Below are positions 48,302 through 56,617 of a stretch of 64,000 nucleotides of DNA, piece by piece. Below the pieces are notes generated by a model, which had not been told where the DNA came from, searched no databases, and worked only from the letters and a program-made list of their open reading frames with translations. The translations under genes were made by a program, and so were the position numbers. Each line of letters starts with the position of its first letter. Position 1 is the first letter of the stretch. Source of the stretch: Afifellaceae bacterium (GTDB lineage Bacteria > Pseudomonadota > Alphaproteobacteria > Rhizobiales > Afifellaceae); contig JANQKG010000050.1 in the NCBI GenBank assembly GCA_028281235.1, positions 1-64,000 on the forward strand, read 5' to 3'.

Positions 48302-49567
48302 TTACCAGCCAGCGCCCTTCAGCCGCTTCAGCTTCGCCTCAAGCATGGCGAGGTTCTCTTCTGCGGTTCCGTTGCCGGACATGGTGTTGTGCACCGCAGT
48401 CCAGAACTCTGAGGACACCTCATTGTATTTGCGTTTGGCCGCCGCGGACGGCCGCGGCAGCGCGCCGTCGACGACAGGCTTCCACAGCGGAATGAACTCC
48501 TGCTCACGGGCGACGTCCGGATCCTCGTAGACCGCGTTCAGCGTCGGCGGCCGCGATGTCACGATCGCTCGTTCCTTCTGGTTCTCGTAGTTGTTCAGAA
48601 AGCGGACCAGCTCAATCGCCTCGGCCTGGTTCTCTGAGTATTTGGTGACGCCCAGATGCCAGCCGCCAAGCGTCGCGGCCGAGGGCAGACCTTCGCCGCC
48701 GGAGGGCAGTGTCGTCACCGCGAACTTGCCCTTCACCGCGCTGTCGTCGCCGGCCGCCAGCGCATAAGCGTAGTTCCAGTTGCGCATGAAGACGGCATTG
48801 CCCGACTGGAACACACCGCGCGCATCCTCTTCCTTGTAGTTGAGCACGCCTTCGGGTGCGATCGTGCCGACCCAGGAGGCCACCAAGTTCAACGCTTCGG
48901 CGGCTGTCGGATTGTTGATCTTGATGGATCCGTCGTTCTCCACGATACGGCCGCCGCCGAAGCTGACGATCCATTCCTGGGCGTTGCAGGTCAGCCCTTC
49001 ATAGGCTGCACCTTGGAACACGAAGCCGAACATGTCGTCATTGCCGGCGGCGCGTTCGGCATCCATGATCTTCTGCGCGGTGGTGGTCAGCTGCTGCCAG
49101 GTCTCCGGCACCGGCTCGCCGTGTTTCTCAAGCAGGTCCTTGCGGTAGTAGAGGGCCGGTGCGCCGAGAAACATCGGCAGCGCAACCAGCTTGTCGCCGA
49201 CAGTCTGGCTTTCGATAGCGCCGGCAACGAAGTCGCCTTTGATGTCGGCGACGTGGGGATTCAAGTCGATGAAGTGGTCGGCGATCTGCGGCGCCCAAAT
49301 CACGTCAAGCCGATAGACGTCGATGTCGCTCGACTGGGCGGCAAGCCACAGCTTGTATTGACCAAACTGGTCGGTGGTCGATTCCGGCATGGAGACGATG
49401 GTCACTGTGTGACCGGTCTCCGCCTCGAACTTGTCGAGCTGCTTACGCAGGATCTCCTGATCGCGCCCGACCGAGCCATGGACGATGCTCAGCTCGACCG
49501 CGACAGATGACCAGGCCAGCATAGTCGCGCCGACAAAAGTTGTTGCAAATGCAGCGATGCGTTTCAT
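48302..49567 (-). CDS. Sugar ABC transporter substrate-binding protein (family 1)
   Basis: A 421-residue periplasmic binding protein in the maltose/trehalose-binding group. A signal peptide spans about residues 1-23 (hydrophobic core ATTFVGATMLAW, cleavage before VELS). LDVIWAPQIADHFIDL, ALPMFLGAPALYYRKDLL and GNAVFMRNWNYAYAL are family landmarks. The ATG at 49567 follows AGGAGGAG. Its operon contains the sulfatase, the PHP-type protein and the dehydrogenase, and the amino-sugar genes lie just upstream, so a sulfated amino sugar or glycan fragment is the inferred ligand. Confidence 0.92.
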   Translation of the reverse strand: MKRIAAFATTFVGATMLAWSSVAVELSIVHGSVGRDQEILRKQLDKFEAETGHTVTIVSMPESTTDQFGQYKLWLAAQSSDIDVYRLDVIWAPQIADHFIDLNPHVADIKGDFVAGAIESQTVGDKLVALPMFLGAPALYYRKDLLEKHGEPVPETWQQLTTTAQKIMDAERAAGNDDMFGFVFQGAAYEGLTCNAQEWIVSFGGGRIVENDGSIKINNPTAAEALNLVASWVGTIAPEGVLNYKEEDARGVFQSGNAVFMRNWNYAYALAAGDDSAVKGKFAVTTLPSGGEGLPSAATLGGWHLGVTKYSENQAEAIELVRFLNNYENQKERAIVTSRPPTLNAVYEDPDVAREQEFIPLWKPVVDGALPRPSAAAKRKYNEVSSEFWTAVHNTMSGNGTAEENLAMLEAKLKRLKGAGW

Positions 49568-49635
49568 GTTTTCATTCTCCTCCTAGTTATTGGCCTCCAC
49601 TTTAGATGCGGCGCAGTCCATCGCTGTGCGCAGCA

Positions 49636-51207
49636 TCAATTCGCTTTCTGATCGTTTCGGCAGAAGATCGGCGACGCCCAGGCGGTCTGACCCCCGAGCT
49701 GCCGTAGCCGCACATAGATGTTTTCGCCGTCGTCGATCCGTCCGAGTTCCACGCGGCCTTGCCACTGCCACTGACGCGGACGCGGCAGAGCGTGGAAACG
49801 GTAGGCCGGTGAATCGATCGGTCCGAGATTGCCGGCGAGTGCGCCCTCAAAGAGCCTCTTGGCCGGTATGGCGATTGATGTGCCGGAGAGCTCCGCGCGT
49901 ATCATTGTCTCGTCGCGAACACGCATTCTCAGTGCAAATCCTTGCGTGGCCGGTGTCGCATTGTTCGGATTGGCTTCCGCAGTGACGTCGAATGAGACTC
50001 CGTCGGCGTCGCGCGTGATTTCAGGCAAGGCATGTTTGCTTTCGTCGCCCTCCAACGGCGAAACGACCTCCGCACCTCGAAATCGCGGCTCCACGGCCAG
50101 AATCTCTCCGGCCTCAAGTCTCACGGTTCCCGCCCATCGATGTGCATGCCCGCGGGCACCCCAGCCAAGTTCGACGTAGAGGATGGTCTCGCAGGTGCCG
50201 CCGTCATCGGCGTTGATTGGCGCCGGCGAAAGCTCAGGCGAGATACGACAATCGAGATGCCCATTGCGAATGACGTCGATCGTATCGATGAAGCCTCCGC
50301 CTACGGCCTCGATTGCAAGCACAGCGTCGCTCTGCGGGGCGATGATCCGTCCTTGCACGACATCATCGATGGCCGTCAGTAGATGAATGTTGTCGCCGGT
50401 CAGCGCATTCGTTCGCCGGCCGCGCATGGCCTCCCAGATGGCGTCGCGCGAATGGCTTTCGGCATAAAGGCCGGTGCGGCCGTGACCGTAAGAGCCCGGA
50501 AAGCCGCTATGGTGATCGGTGTTGGCGACCACGCCGAACACATGCCCATGCGCCAGGCCCGCCGCCATGGTCGAGCGGCCGTCGGTGGGCCCCATGGAGT
50601 GGAGATAGGTGCGCTCGCCTTCAGACGTTTCGGCGCAGCCGTGCATGGAGAATATCTCAACGAAGGGCGACAAAGCCGGGTCGAACGTGTTCCAGTTAAT
50701 GCCGCGCGCGCCTTGGCGGTATCCGATGTGATGAGGGAAGGCGAGGGCGCGGTCGGCTTTGCTCTGCGCCAGTGCGCACCGTAGCGCCTCAGGGCATTGG
50801 GCCAGCTCGATCTCGGCCGGATCAAGGTCTGCGTAGATGATCGTGTAGTCGCCATGCGCGCAGGAATGAATCTCGTAGCCGGGAAAGACGCTGAACACAC
50901 CTTGGCGCTCGTGGGCTCTCAACGTGTCGAAGTGTCCAAGCCAGTTGGCCTTGAGTTTCGCGAAACCCTCGACATGGAACGCCATGATGTGGGCGATGCC
51001 GGGCTCATCTTTCGGCATGTCCGGCCAGTCGGCATGTCCGGTGACGGACACGAAATCGAGCTGAAGCTCTGCCCGGGCAAGGGCGTCCTCCAGATCGCCG
51101 TGGCCGTAGGACAGATTGCAATGATTGTGCACGTCGCCATAGAGCGGCGCGAGACCAAGCGAAGCCGCAAGCGGCGTCAGTCGATCGGGCAGGGCGTCGC
51201 GGATCAC
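49636..51207 (-). CDS. PHP-superfamily metal-dependent hydrolase-like protein
   Basis: A 523-residue protein. The N-terminal half has PHP-type metal-ligand motifs: YGDVHNHCNLSYGHG near residue 23, VSVTGHADW, FPGYEIHSCAHGDY, FPHHIGYRQG and ANTDHHSGFP. The C-terminal half is beta-rich and has no obvious family. PHP proteins are phosphoesterases or hydrolases using two or three metals; some domain-of-unknown-function members resemble this one. There is no signal peptide, so it acts in the cytoplasm. The start is GTG at 51207, overlapping the dehydrogenase stop as GTGA. The substrate is unknown but should be a sugar taken up by the adjacent importer. Confidence 0.78.
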   Translation of the reverse strand: MIRDALPDRLTPLAASLGLAPLYGDVHNHCNLSYGHGDLEDALARAELQLDFVSVTGHADWPDMPKDEPGIAHIMAFHVEGFAKLKANWLGHFDTLRAHERQGVFSVFPGYEIHSCAHGDYTIIYADLDPAEIELAQCPEALRCALAQSKADRALAFPHHIGYRQGARGINWNTFDPALSPFVEIFSMHGCAETSEGERTYLHSMGPTDGRSTMAAGLAHGHVFGVVANTDHHSGFPGSYGHGRTGLYAESHSRDAIWEAMRGRRTNALTGDNIHLLTAIDDVVQGRIIAPQSDAVLAIEAVGGGFIDTIDVIRNGHLDCRISPELSPAPINADDGGTCETILYVELGWGARGHAHRWAGTVRLEAGEILAVEPRFRGAEVVSPLEGDESKHALPEITRDADGVSFDVTAEANPNNATPATQGFALRMRVRDETMIRAELSGTSIAIPAKRLFEGALAGNLGPIDSPAYRFHALPRPRQWQWQGRVELGRIDDGENIYVRLRQLGGQTAWASPIFCRNDQKAN

Positions 51208-52469
51208 GACCCGGCCTCCAGGCGGTAAGGATCCACCGGTGCACCGCCGTTGCGAAGTGACGATTGCGCGGCGAGCACGATCCTCAGCGACGCCAATCCG
51301 TCGCTCGCGCCAGCCGGCGGCGCCTCGCCGTCATAGAAGCGTCTCAGCGTACGGACGAGCTCCAGGTCGGCGCCGAAATGCGTCGATGCGCGGTCGGGAT
51401 CGGTGAAGGTATGGGTCTCGTGCTTGCGGCCGTGATCTGCGACCACGTCGATTGTGCCGGAGTGACGAACCATCCGTAGACGGCCGGTCGAGCCGACGAT
51501 CTCCAGCGTCTCTTGGTCTTCAGCCCACGGCCCGAAAATGGCGAAGAACAGGCAGGCGGAGATGCCGTTCTCGTAGCGGATGGTGACAATGGCGTGGTCG
51601 TCGATATCGGCACCGGGATAATAGACGCATGTGTCGTTGCGGTCCTCGATCCTGGTGGCGTCCCGCCAACTTGGATTGGCGGCGGCGCCGACGCCTTCGA
51701 ACCGGTCAACGAGCGTCTCGTGGCGGCGATAGGGGCATATGCGCGTGCATTCGCTGCACCGCTCCGGCGCATTCGGGTCCGGTGTAAAAATGGTGCTCCG
51801 CCCGCCGATCGCCGACACCGACAGCGGGCGCGACCCGGCGACCCAGTTCAAGACATCGAAATGATGCGAGCATTTGTCGTTCAGAGCACCGCCGGAGAGG
51901 GCGCTCTTGCGGTGCCAGAGTTGCAGGTAGCGCGTGTAGGGGATCACCGAGCGCAACAGAATCATCTGCGGATCGCCGATCACGTCGGAATGGGCGAGGC
52001 GTACCGATTTGATCCATGGCCCCTCGTAGCGGCGTGTGAACCCCATGAGGAGTGGCTGTCCGCTCTTCTCTTCAGCTCCGAGAATTGCCTCTGCGTCGGC
52101 CAGCGTCACCGCGATCGGCTTGTCGAGATAGACGCGCTTGCCTGCCTTGATCGCTGCCTCCACGGGCTCGCGATGCGTGTTGGTGTGTGTGGTTACTAAA
52201 ACGAGGTCGACAGCGGGATCGTCGACAGCCGGCTTAAGGCCTTCGAAGACTTGCACGTCATGCGCAATGCCGCGGCGTGCGTAGATGGCGTTCAGATGCT
52301 CCGCGGCATAGCGCGCACGGTCGGGCAGAACGTCTTGGACACCGATGATCCGGAAGCCGGTCTCCGCGGCGATCTCCGCCATGCGAGTGCCGAGAAAGAA
52401 GACGCCACGCTCGCCCGCGCCGATGATCGACACACCAATAATGTCTTGCTGTGGCCGCCGCTGCAGCAT
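51204..52469 (-). CDS. Gfo/Idh/MocA-family oxidoreductase with cysteine cluster
   Basis: A 421-residue NAD(P)-dependent sugar dehydrogenase. The Rossmann loop is IIGAGERGVFF near residue 15, followed by the EKP-type motif in YLDKPIAVT and the active-site His region GALNDKCSHHFDVLNWV. Residues around 240-252 hold a cysteine group CSECTRICPY, plus a later Cys, a pattern found in one branch of the family that may bind a metal. The ATG at 52469 opens the operon leading to the sulfatase. A motif shared with the regulator promoter lies 43 bases upstream. Confidence 0.9.
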   Translation of the reverse strand: MLQRRPQQDIIGVSIIGAGERGVFFLGTRMAEIAAETGFRIIGVQDVLPDRARYAAEHLNAIYARRGIAHDVQVFEGLKPAVDDPAVDLVLVTTHTNTHREPVEAAIKAGKRVYLDKPIAVTLADAEAILGAEEKSGQPLLMGFTRRYEGPWIKSVRLAHSDVIGDPQMILLRSVIPYTRYLQLWHRKSALSGGALNDKCSHHFDVLNWVAGSRPLSVSAIGGRSTIFTPDPNAPERCSECTRICPYRRHETLVDRFEGVGAAANPSWRDATRIEDRNDTCVYYPGADIDDHAIVTIRYENGISACLFFAIFGPWAEDQETLEIVGSTGRLRMVRHSGTIDVVADHGRKHETHTFTDPDRASTHFGADLELVRTLRRFYDGEAPPAGASDGLASLRIVLAAQSSLRNGGAPVDPYRLEAGS

Positions 52470-52511
52470 GCACGCCCGTCCTGTCGTCGATTATTGGCGG
52501 GCATCGTATGT

Positions 52512-52532
52512 GAGTATATATGCTGATACAAT
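52512..52532 (-). promoter_or_regulatory. Candidate GntR operator, dehydrogenase-importer-sulfatase operon
   Basis: On the minus strand the site reads ATTGTATCA, then seven bases, then TACTC. Nearly the same arrangement, ATTGTACCA then TACTC with one base less between, is found at 53639-53658 ahead of the GntR gene. GAGTATA (52512-52518) also has an inverted partner TATACTC at 52539-52545. Confidence 0.45.
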
Positions 52533-52544
52533 AGAAGTTATACT

Positions 52545-53630
52545 CTAACGCGCGAGGAGGCTGCCATGCTCGGCATAGCTCACCGGCAGGTAGACCGTCT
52601 CCGGAGCCGCGTCTTCCAGGGCTATGCGGCTCATGACGATCTCTTCGAAGACCCTGAGCTTGTGGGCATTGCTGTTGCCGACCACGTCGTAGCGGCCGAG
52701 ATGCTCTGAGGGGAAGTCAACGCTACCCAGAAGAACGACGCTGAGATCTGCGCCGGCGCTGCAGCCGATCTCCGTCAGGGCGCGATCCAGCACGTAGCCC
52801 TCCACCACACCCCAAACGATCAGCGCGGTGAAGGGCAGGCGTCCGTCATCTCCTTTCAGGCGCGACAGCGCGTCTGAAATGTCCGCGACCTCGTAGCTCC
52901 CCGGCAGCTTCGGAACCTCCACAAGCCAGCTTGTGGCCGGATCGGGCAGCGCTTCGCTCAGCAGGCGGAACTCGCGACGCGCCATGGCGATCTGCCTGGC
53001 TTGGTGAGCCGATGTCAGGAACGCGATGCGCTCATGACCTTTGCTCCGCACGATCCGAAACGCCACGGACAGCGCTTCTCGCCAGTTGGTGCCGATGGCA
53101 TCCACATCGATGCCTGTCGCGGAGACGCCGTCGATGACGATACGGGCCACGTGTTTATGGAGCGCGGCGAGAAAGGCGATCGACAAGACCTCGAAATTCG
53201 ACTGGAGCAGGCCGGTTTTGAAGCGGCCGATCTTTTCCAGCACCGACAGTGCCTGCGCCTCGTCGGAGTAACCGATCTGCAGGATGGAGATGTTGCGCGC
53301 GCTGAGGCGTGCATCGATTTCCTGCAGCGCATTGTGGGCGAGCCTGCTGTCGGATGTCCTGTAGAGCACAAGCAGGTCGCCCTCCCAGTCGTGACCTTTG
53401 GCGTCGGCTTGACCAGGATCACCAACGACGATCCCGGCGCCGGGCCGGGATTGAAGCTGACCGGATTCCACGTAAGGGCGAAGCGCTGCTTCCACCGTGC
53501 GCTGTGCGGTGGAGAAACGCTGCATGATCTGGCGCATTGTGGGCAGCCGGTCGCCCGGCTTGGCCTCATCGATGGCCTGGTTCAGCCACGCCTGGATGCT
53601 GGCAACGGCCGCTTCTGTGCGCTGACGCAT
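52545..53630 (-). CDS. GntR-type regulator with LacI-like sensor domain
   Basis: A 361-residue hybrid. Residues 1-70 form a GntR winged helix (GDRLPTMRQIMQRFSTAQRT and the VESGQLQSRPGAGIVV wing), and residues from about 85 on resemble the periplasmic-binding-like sensor of LacI proteins (IVIDGVSATGIDVDAIGTNW, SKGHERIAFLTSAHQARQIA). This architecture is the AraR/GntR-LacI type, which usually senses free sugars. The ATG at 53630 lies nine bases from a candidate operator (53639-53658). It sits between the amino-sugar genes and the importer-sulfatase operon and probably controls both. Confidence 0.9.
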   Translation of the reverse strand: MRQRTEAAVASIQAWLNQAIDEAKPGDRLPTMRQIMQRFSTAQRTVEAALRPYVESGQLQSRPGAGIVVGDPGQADAKGHDWEGDLLVLYRTSDSRLAHNALQEIDARLSARNISILQIGYSDEAQALSVLEKIGRFKTGLLQSNFEVLSIAFLAALHKHVARIVIDGVSATGIDVDAIGTNWREALSVAFRIVRSKGHERIAFLTSAHQARQIAMARREFRLLSEALPDPATSWLVEVPKLPGSYEVADISDALSRLKGDDGRLPFTALIVWGVVEGYVLDRALTEIGCSAGADLSVVLLGSVDFPSEHLGRYDVVGNSNAHKLRVFEEIVMSRIALEDAAPETVYLPVSYAEHGSLLAR

Positions 53631-53638
53631 GCCCTAGG

Positions 53639-53658
53639 ATTGTACCAATACTGTACTC
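53639..53658. promoter_or_regulatory. Candidate GntR operator at its own promoter
   Basis: The plus strand reads ATTGTACCA, six bases, then TACTC, closely matching the site at 52512-52532. On the minus strand a weak promoter overlaps it (TTGAAC then TACAAT after 15 bases), which would leave a very short leader to the ATG at 53630. Confidence 0.42.
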
Positions 53659-53698
53659 AGTTCAAGTGCGTATTCAGGGCCGAATGGCTGCAGTCGGC

Positions 53699-54436
53699 TT
53701 AGTTGGGCAGGCGGGTTGCCTGCCCCATGGCAGCGCGGTCGGCCACGACAATTCCATTGGAATGCAGCCGAAGCGCGGTGGCGGGCAGGTCCTCTGAGAT
53801 TGGGTCGTTCAGAGCTTTGGCGAGGATGCCAGCCTTCTCAGCGCCGCCTGTGATCAGCACGAGCTTGCCGGCTTCGCCTAGTGTGCCGAGTCCGAGCGTC
53901 AGGCCGGCGCGGGGTACATCGGCCTCCGTGCCCCAATAGGCGGCGTTGGAGCGGATCGTTGCGGGCGTCAGGTCTACGCGTCTGGTGCGGCTGTCGAAGG
54001 CGCTGCCGGGTTCGTTCATGCCGATATGTCCGTTCGGGCCGAGGCCGACGATGGCGAGGTCAATGCCGCCGCGTTCGGCGATCAGCGCCTCAATCCGATC
54101 CGCTTCCGCGTGCGGCTCAGCCAATGGGTCGAACGCATGCACGGCGCTGTCGGGAATGCGCAGCGGGCCGAGGAGTTCGAGTTTCAGCCAAAGGAGGAGC
54201 CGTCGCCGGTCGTCGGCGGCGATGCTGGCATATTCGTCGAGCGTCAGGAACACCGCGGCGCTGAAGTCGACACGGCCGGCACGCTCAGCGTCAACCAGCG
54301 CCTTGAACAGGCCGAGCGGCGTGCGTCCGGTTGGAAAGACCAGCAGCGATGACGGCTTGGCACGCAATTGGGCAATGACGATCTCCGCCGTCTGTCGGCT
54401 CAGGTCCTCATAATCCGCCGCCTCAATGACCTTCAC
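53699..54436 (-). CDS. nagB: Glucosamine-6-phosphate deaminase (NagB-type)
   Basis: A 245-residue enzyme converting glucosamine 6-phosphate to fructose 6-phosphate and ammonia. The landmarks are FPTGRTPLGLFKAL near residue 34, LTLDEY near residue 66 with the general-base Asp, and GLGPNGHIGMNEPGS near residue 130 with the ring-opening His. The C-terminal allosteric tail of E. coli NagB is absent, as in short bacterial forms. The ATG at 54436 overlaps the ROK kinase stop (ATGA), giving a coupled kinase-deaminase pair. No nagA is present in the window. Confidence 0.93.
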   Translation of the reverse strand: MKVIEAADYEDLSRQTAEIVIAQLRAKPSSLLVFPTGRTPLGLFKALVDAERAGRVDFSAAVFLTLDEYASIAADDRRRLLLWLKLELLGPLRIPDSAVHAFDPLAEPHAEADRIEALIAERGGIDLAIVGLGPNGHIGMNEPGSAFDSRTRRVDLTPATIRSNAAYWGTEADVPRAGLTLGLGTLGEAGKLVLITGGAEKAGILAKALNDPISEDLPATALRLHSNGIVVADRAAMGQATRLPN

Positions 54437-55323
54437 GACTGGGCCTCGTCGCTATGTAATGCGGCCGCGCCGACGGCGCCGGCCAGCGGCCCGAGCGTCC
54501 CAAGGCGGATGGCGAGATCGCGGGGAAAGCCGGCCGGACAGGCTGCAAGAAACGACGATTCGATGGCGCGGCGGAACGGCTCGCCAAGCGCAGTCACCGC
54601 GCCGATCAAGACAACGACCTCAAGATCGAGAAGCAGATGGGCGTTGGCGATCATTCGTCCGACCAGCTCAAACACCTCGTCAAGCTCGTCGTCGCCGGCG
54701 GTGGCGCTGTCGCGGTCAATCCAGGCGTGGAACGCTTCGCTGAAGCCAACGCCTCGGCGAGCTGCGAACTGCGCTGGCGCTGCGATGTCCTCAACACTCG
54801 GCCAAGTGTCGGCGTCCGGGGGTGGGATTAGCCGCCACACGCCGATCTCGCCAGCGCCGCCATGTGCGCCGGCATGAATGCGTCCGCCGAGAAGCAGCCC
54901 TGCGCCGATCCCGGTGCCGAACGTTACGGTCATGGCGTTTTGCGCCCCGTGTGCTGCGCCGAGCCACGCCTCGCCGCGCATGGCGGCGCGGGCGTCATGG
55001 TCGATCGTGCACGAGGCGGCCAGGCAATCGCTGAACGCGTCAACCAGCGGCAAGTCGGCGAGATTGGGCAGATTCGTGCTGCCGAGGCGCATGGTGCCGT
55101 CGGGCTGGATCATGCCGCCGAAGGCGATCCCCACATGTTGCGGGCGATCGTCGCCGGCAACGGAGCGGAGCGTGTCCGAAGCGCGCTTCAGAAGCTCATT
55201 GCGCGGGATGGTGCCGCCGGCGGGCACGGTTGCGCTGTCGACGATCTCGCCCGTCGGCGTGACCTTGACCGCCTTCAGGTTGGTGCCGCCGATATCAAGC
55301 CCGAAAAGCACAGCAACAAACAC
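54433..55323 (-). CDS. ROK-family sugar kinase
   Basis: A 296-residue kinase. The phosphate loop is GLDIGGTNLKAVKV near residue 8, the catalytic Asp lies in CTIDHDARAAMRGEAW and the second loop is VTFGTGIGAGLLLGG. The zinc-binding CxCGxxGCxE of many ROK proteins is missing, and the usual His after GEIG is Val. With NagB directly downstream, glucosamine is the best guess for the substrate, giving glucosamine 6-phosphate. The start is GTG at 55323; a second in-frame GTG at 55311 is possible. Confidence 0.88.
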   Translation of the reverse strand: MFVAVLFGLDIGGTNLKAVKVTPTGEIVDSATVPAGGTIPRNELLKRASDTLRSVAGDDRPQHVGIAFGGMIQPDGTMRLGSTNLPNLADLPLVDAFSDCLAASCTIDHDARAAMRGEAWLGAAHGAQNAMTVTFGTGIGAGLLLGGRIHAGAHGGAGEIGVWRLIPPPDADTWPSVEDIAAPAQFAARRGVGFSEAFHAWIDRDSATAGDDELDEVFELVGRMIANAHLLLDLEVVVLIGAVTALGEPFRRAIESSFLAACPAGFPRDLAIRLGTLGPLAGAVGAAALHSDEAQS

Positions 55324-55368
55324 ATCCGATATTGGGTTCAGCCATTCAATGCTCTGCGCGGCCTCCGG

Positions 55369-56610
55369 CTAAAGGCCACGCTCGATGGCCCGGAGCAGTC
55401 GGAAGCGCAGCTTTCCCGTGTTGCCACCCAGTGAGATCACGAAGCGCACCTGGCCATGTTCGGACGTCTCGGCGTAGCCCGCCAGCGTGCGGACGCCGGG
55501 GATGGAACCTGTCTTGTACCGCGAGCCGCCTTTTGTCTTGGGGAGCAGGTCGGCATGGGGCGCAAGCTGATGGAGCAGCTTGGCAAGCCCGTGGGCAGTG
55601 AGATTGTTTTCCGGGCTGATGCCGGAGCCCTCCTTCAGATGAATGGCGCCGGCAAGGTCGTGTTCGGCGAGGATCTCGCCAGCGACCTGCAGCGACTTAT
55701 CAAGGCTGACAGGGCCGCCCAGCCGGTGCGCGCCGATCTCCAGGAAGACCTGGTTGGCGATGTAGTTGTTCGAGCCGAGGAGCATCAGGGCAAGGATTTC
55801 CAAGAGCGTGCGCGACTGCTGGTGGACGTAGATCGGCTCCAGGTCTTCCGGCACCGACCCAATCGATATCTCGCCCTCAACGCTTCCGCCGGCCTTCTCA
55901 ATGAAGGCGGCGATGAGCTCGCCGGCATATTGAACGCCTACGCTGGAATCCTCTTGGCCGAGGTTGATGCGGCCCCGACCCTTAGGGCCCCGCGCTCGGA
56001 ACTGGCTGACAGCCAAAGGGGTGATCGGCGTCTGCTTATCAGCGGAGCGGATCGTATCTCCACGGCGCACGGCGTGGATCGTATTGAAGTTCACGGCAAG
56101 GGCTGCGTTCAGCGCGTTATACGCTTCTTCATCGTTCTCAATGCCTGGGATGCGAAGGTCGGCGGGGTAGTAGCTCGCGTCGAGCACAATGCCGGTGAAC
56201 GCTTCCCTGCCGGCTGCGGTGATGAGCTTGGGCGCCAGCAGCGCCAGCTCCTCGGAAATCAAGAACGGGTCGCCGCCCCCGCGGACGTACAGCAATCCGT
56301 CGTCGCCCAAATAGAAGCGGGTCTCGAAGCGGTAGTCGCCGCCCAGGACCTCCACCGCCAACCAAGCGGTGACCAGCTTGGTAACGGACGCCGGGACAAA
56401 GGGCTGCTCGACGTTTTGGGCCACCAATTCGTTGCCCTCTGCGTCGAGCACAAGCACCAAGCCCGAGCGCGCAAGGGCAGCGATCTCGGCTTTGGTGTCG
56501 GCTTGCGCCGGGACCGGCAGCAGAAGCAGGGCACTGGCAAGGGCGAGCCGGCGAAGCCACCCGAAGAGCGCGGTCCCGCGCCGCGGGACTTTGATTGATG
56601 CTATTCGCAC
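55369..56610 (-). CDS. dacB: D-alanyl-D-alanine carboxypeptidase/endopeptidase, PBP4-type (S13)
   Basis: A 413-residue penicillin-binding protein. All three active-site motifs are present: SxxK in PASVTKLVTAW near residue 75, SxN in LGSNNYIANQVFLEIG, and KTG in RYKTGSIPGVRT. A signal peptide is visible (LALASALLLLPVPAQA). The start is the GTG at 56610, the only plausible codon before the signal peptide and just past the upstream ATPase stop; its ribosome site is poor. Family members trim or cut peptidoglycan peptides in the periplasm. Its place between a sugar importer and glucosamine kinase/deaminase genes suggests a role in wall-derived amino-sugar recovery. Confidence 0.88.
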   Translation of the reverse strand: MRIASIKVPRRGTALFGWLRRLALASALLLLPVPAQADTKAEIAALARSGLVLVLDAEGNELVAQNVEQPFVPASVTKLVTAWLAVEVLGGDYRFETRFYLGDDGLLYVRGGGDPFLISEELALLAPKLITAAGREAFTGIVLDASYYPADLRIPGIENDEEAYNALNAALAVNFNTIHAVRRGDTIRSADKQTPITPLAVSQFRARGPKGRGRINLGQEDSSVGVQYAGELIAAFIEKAGGSVEGEISIGSVPEDLEPIYVHQQSRTLLEILALMLLGSNNYIANQVFLEIGAHRLGGPVSLDKSLQVAGEILAEHDLAGAIHLKEGSGISPENNLTAHGLAKLLHQLAPHADLLPKTKGGSRYKTGSIPGVRTLAGYAETSEHGQVRFVISLGGNTGKLRFRLLRAIERGL

Positions 56611-56617
56611 CGACCAG

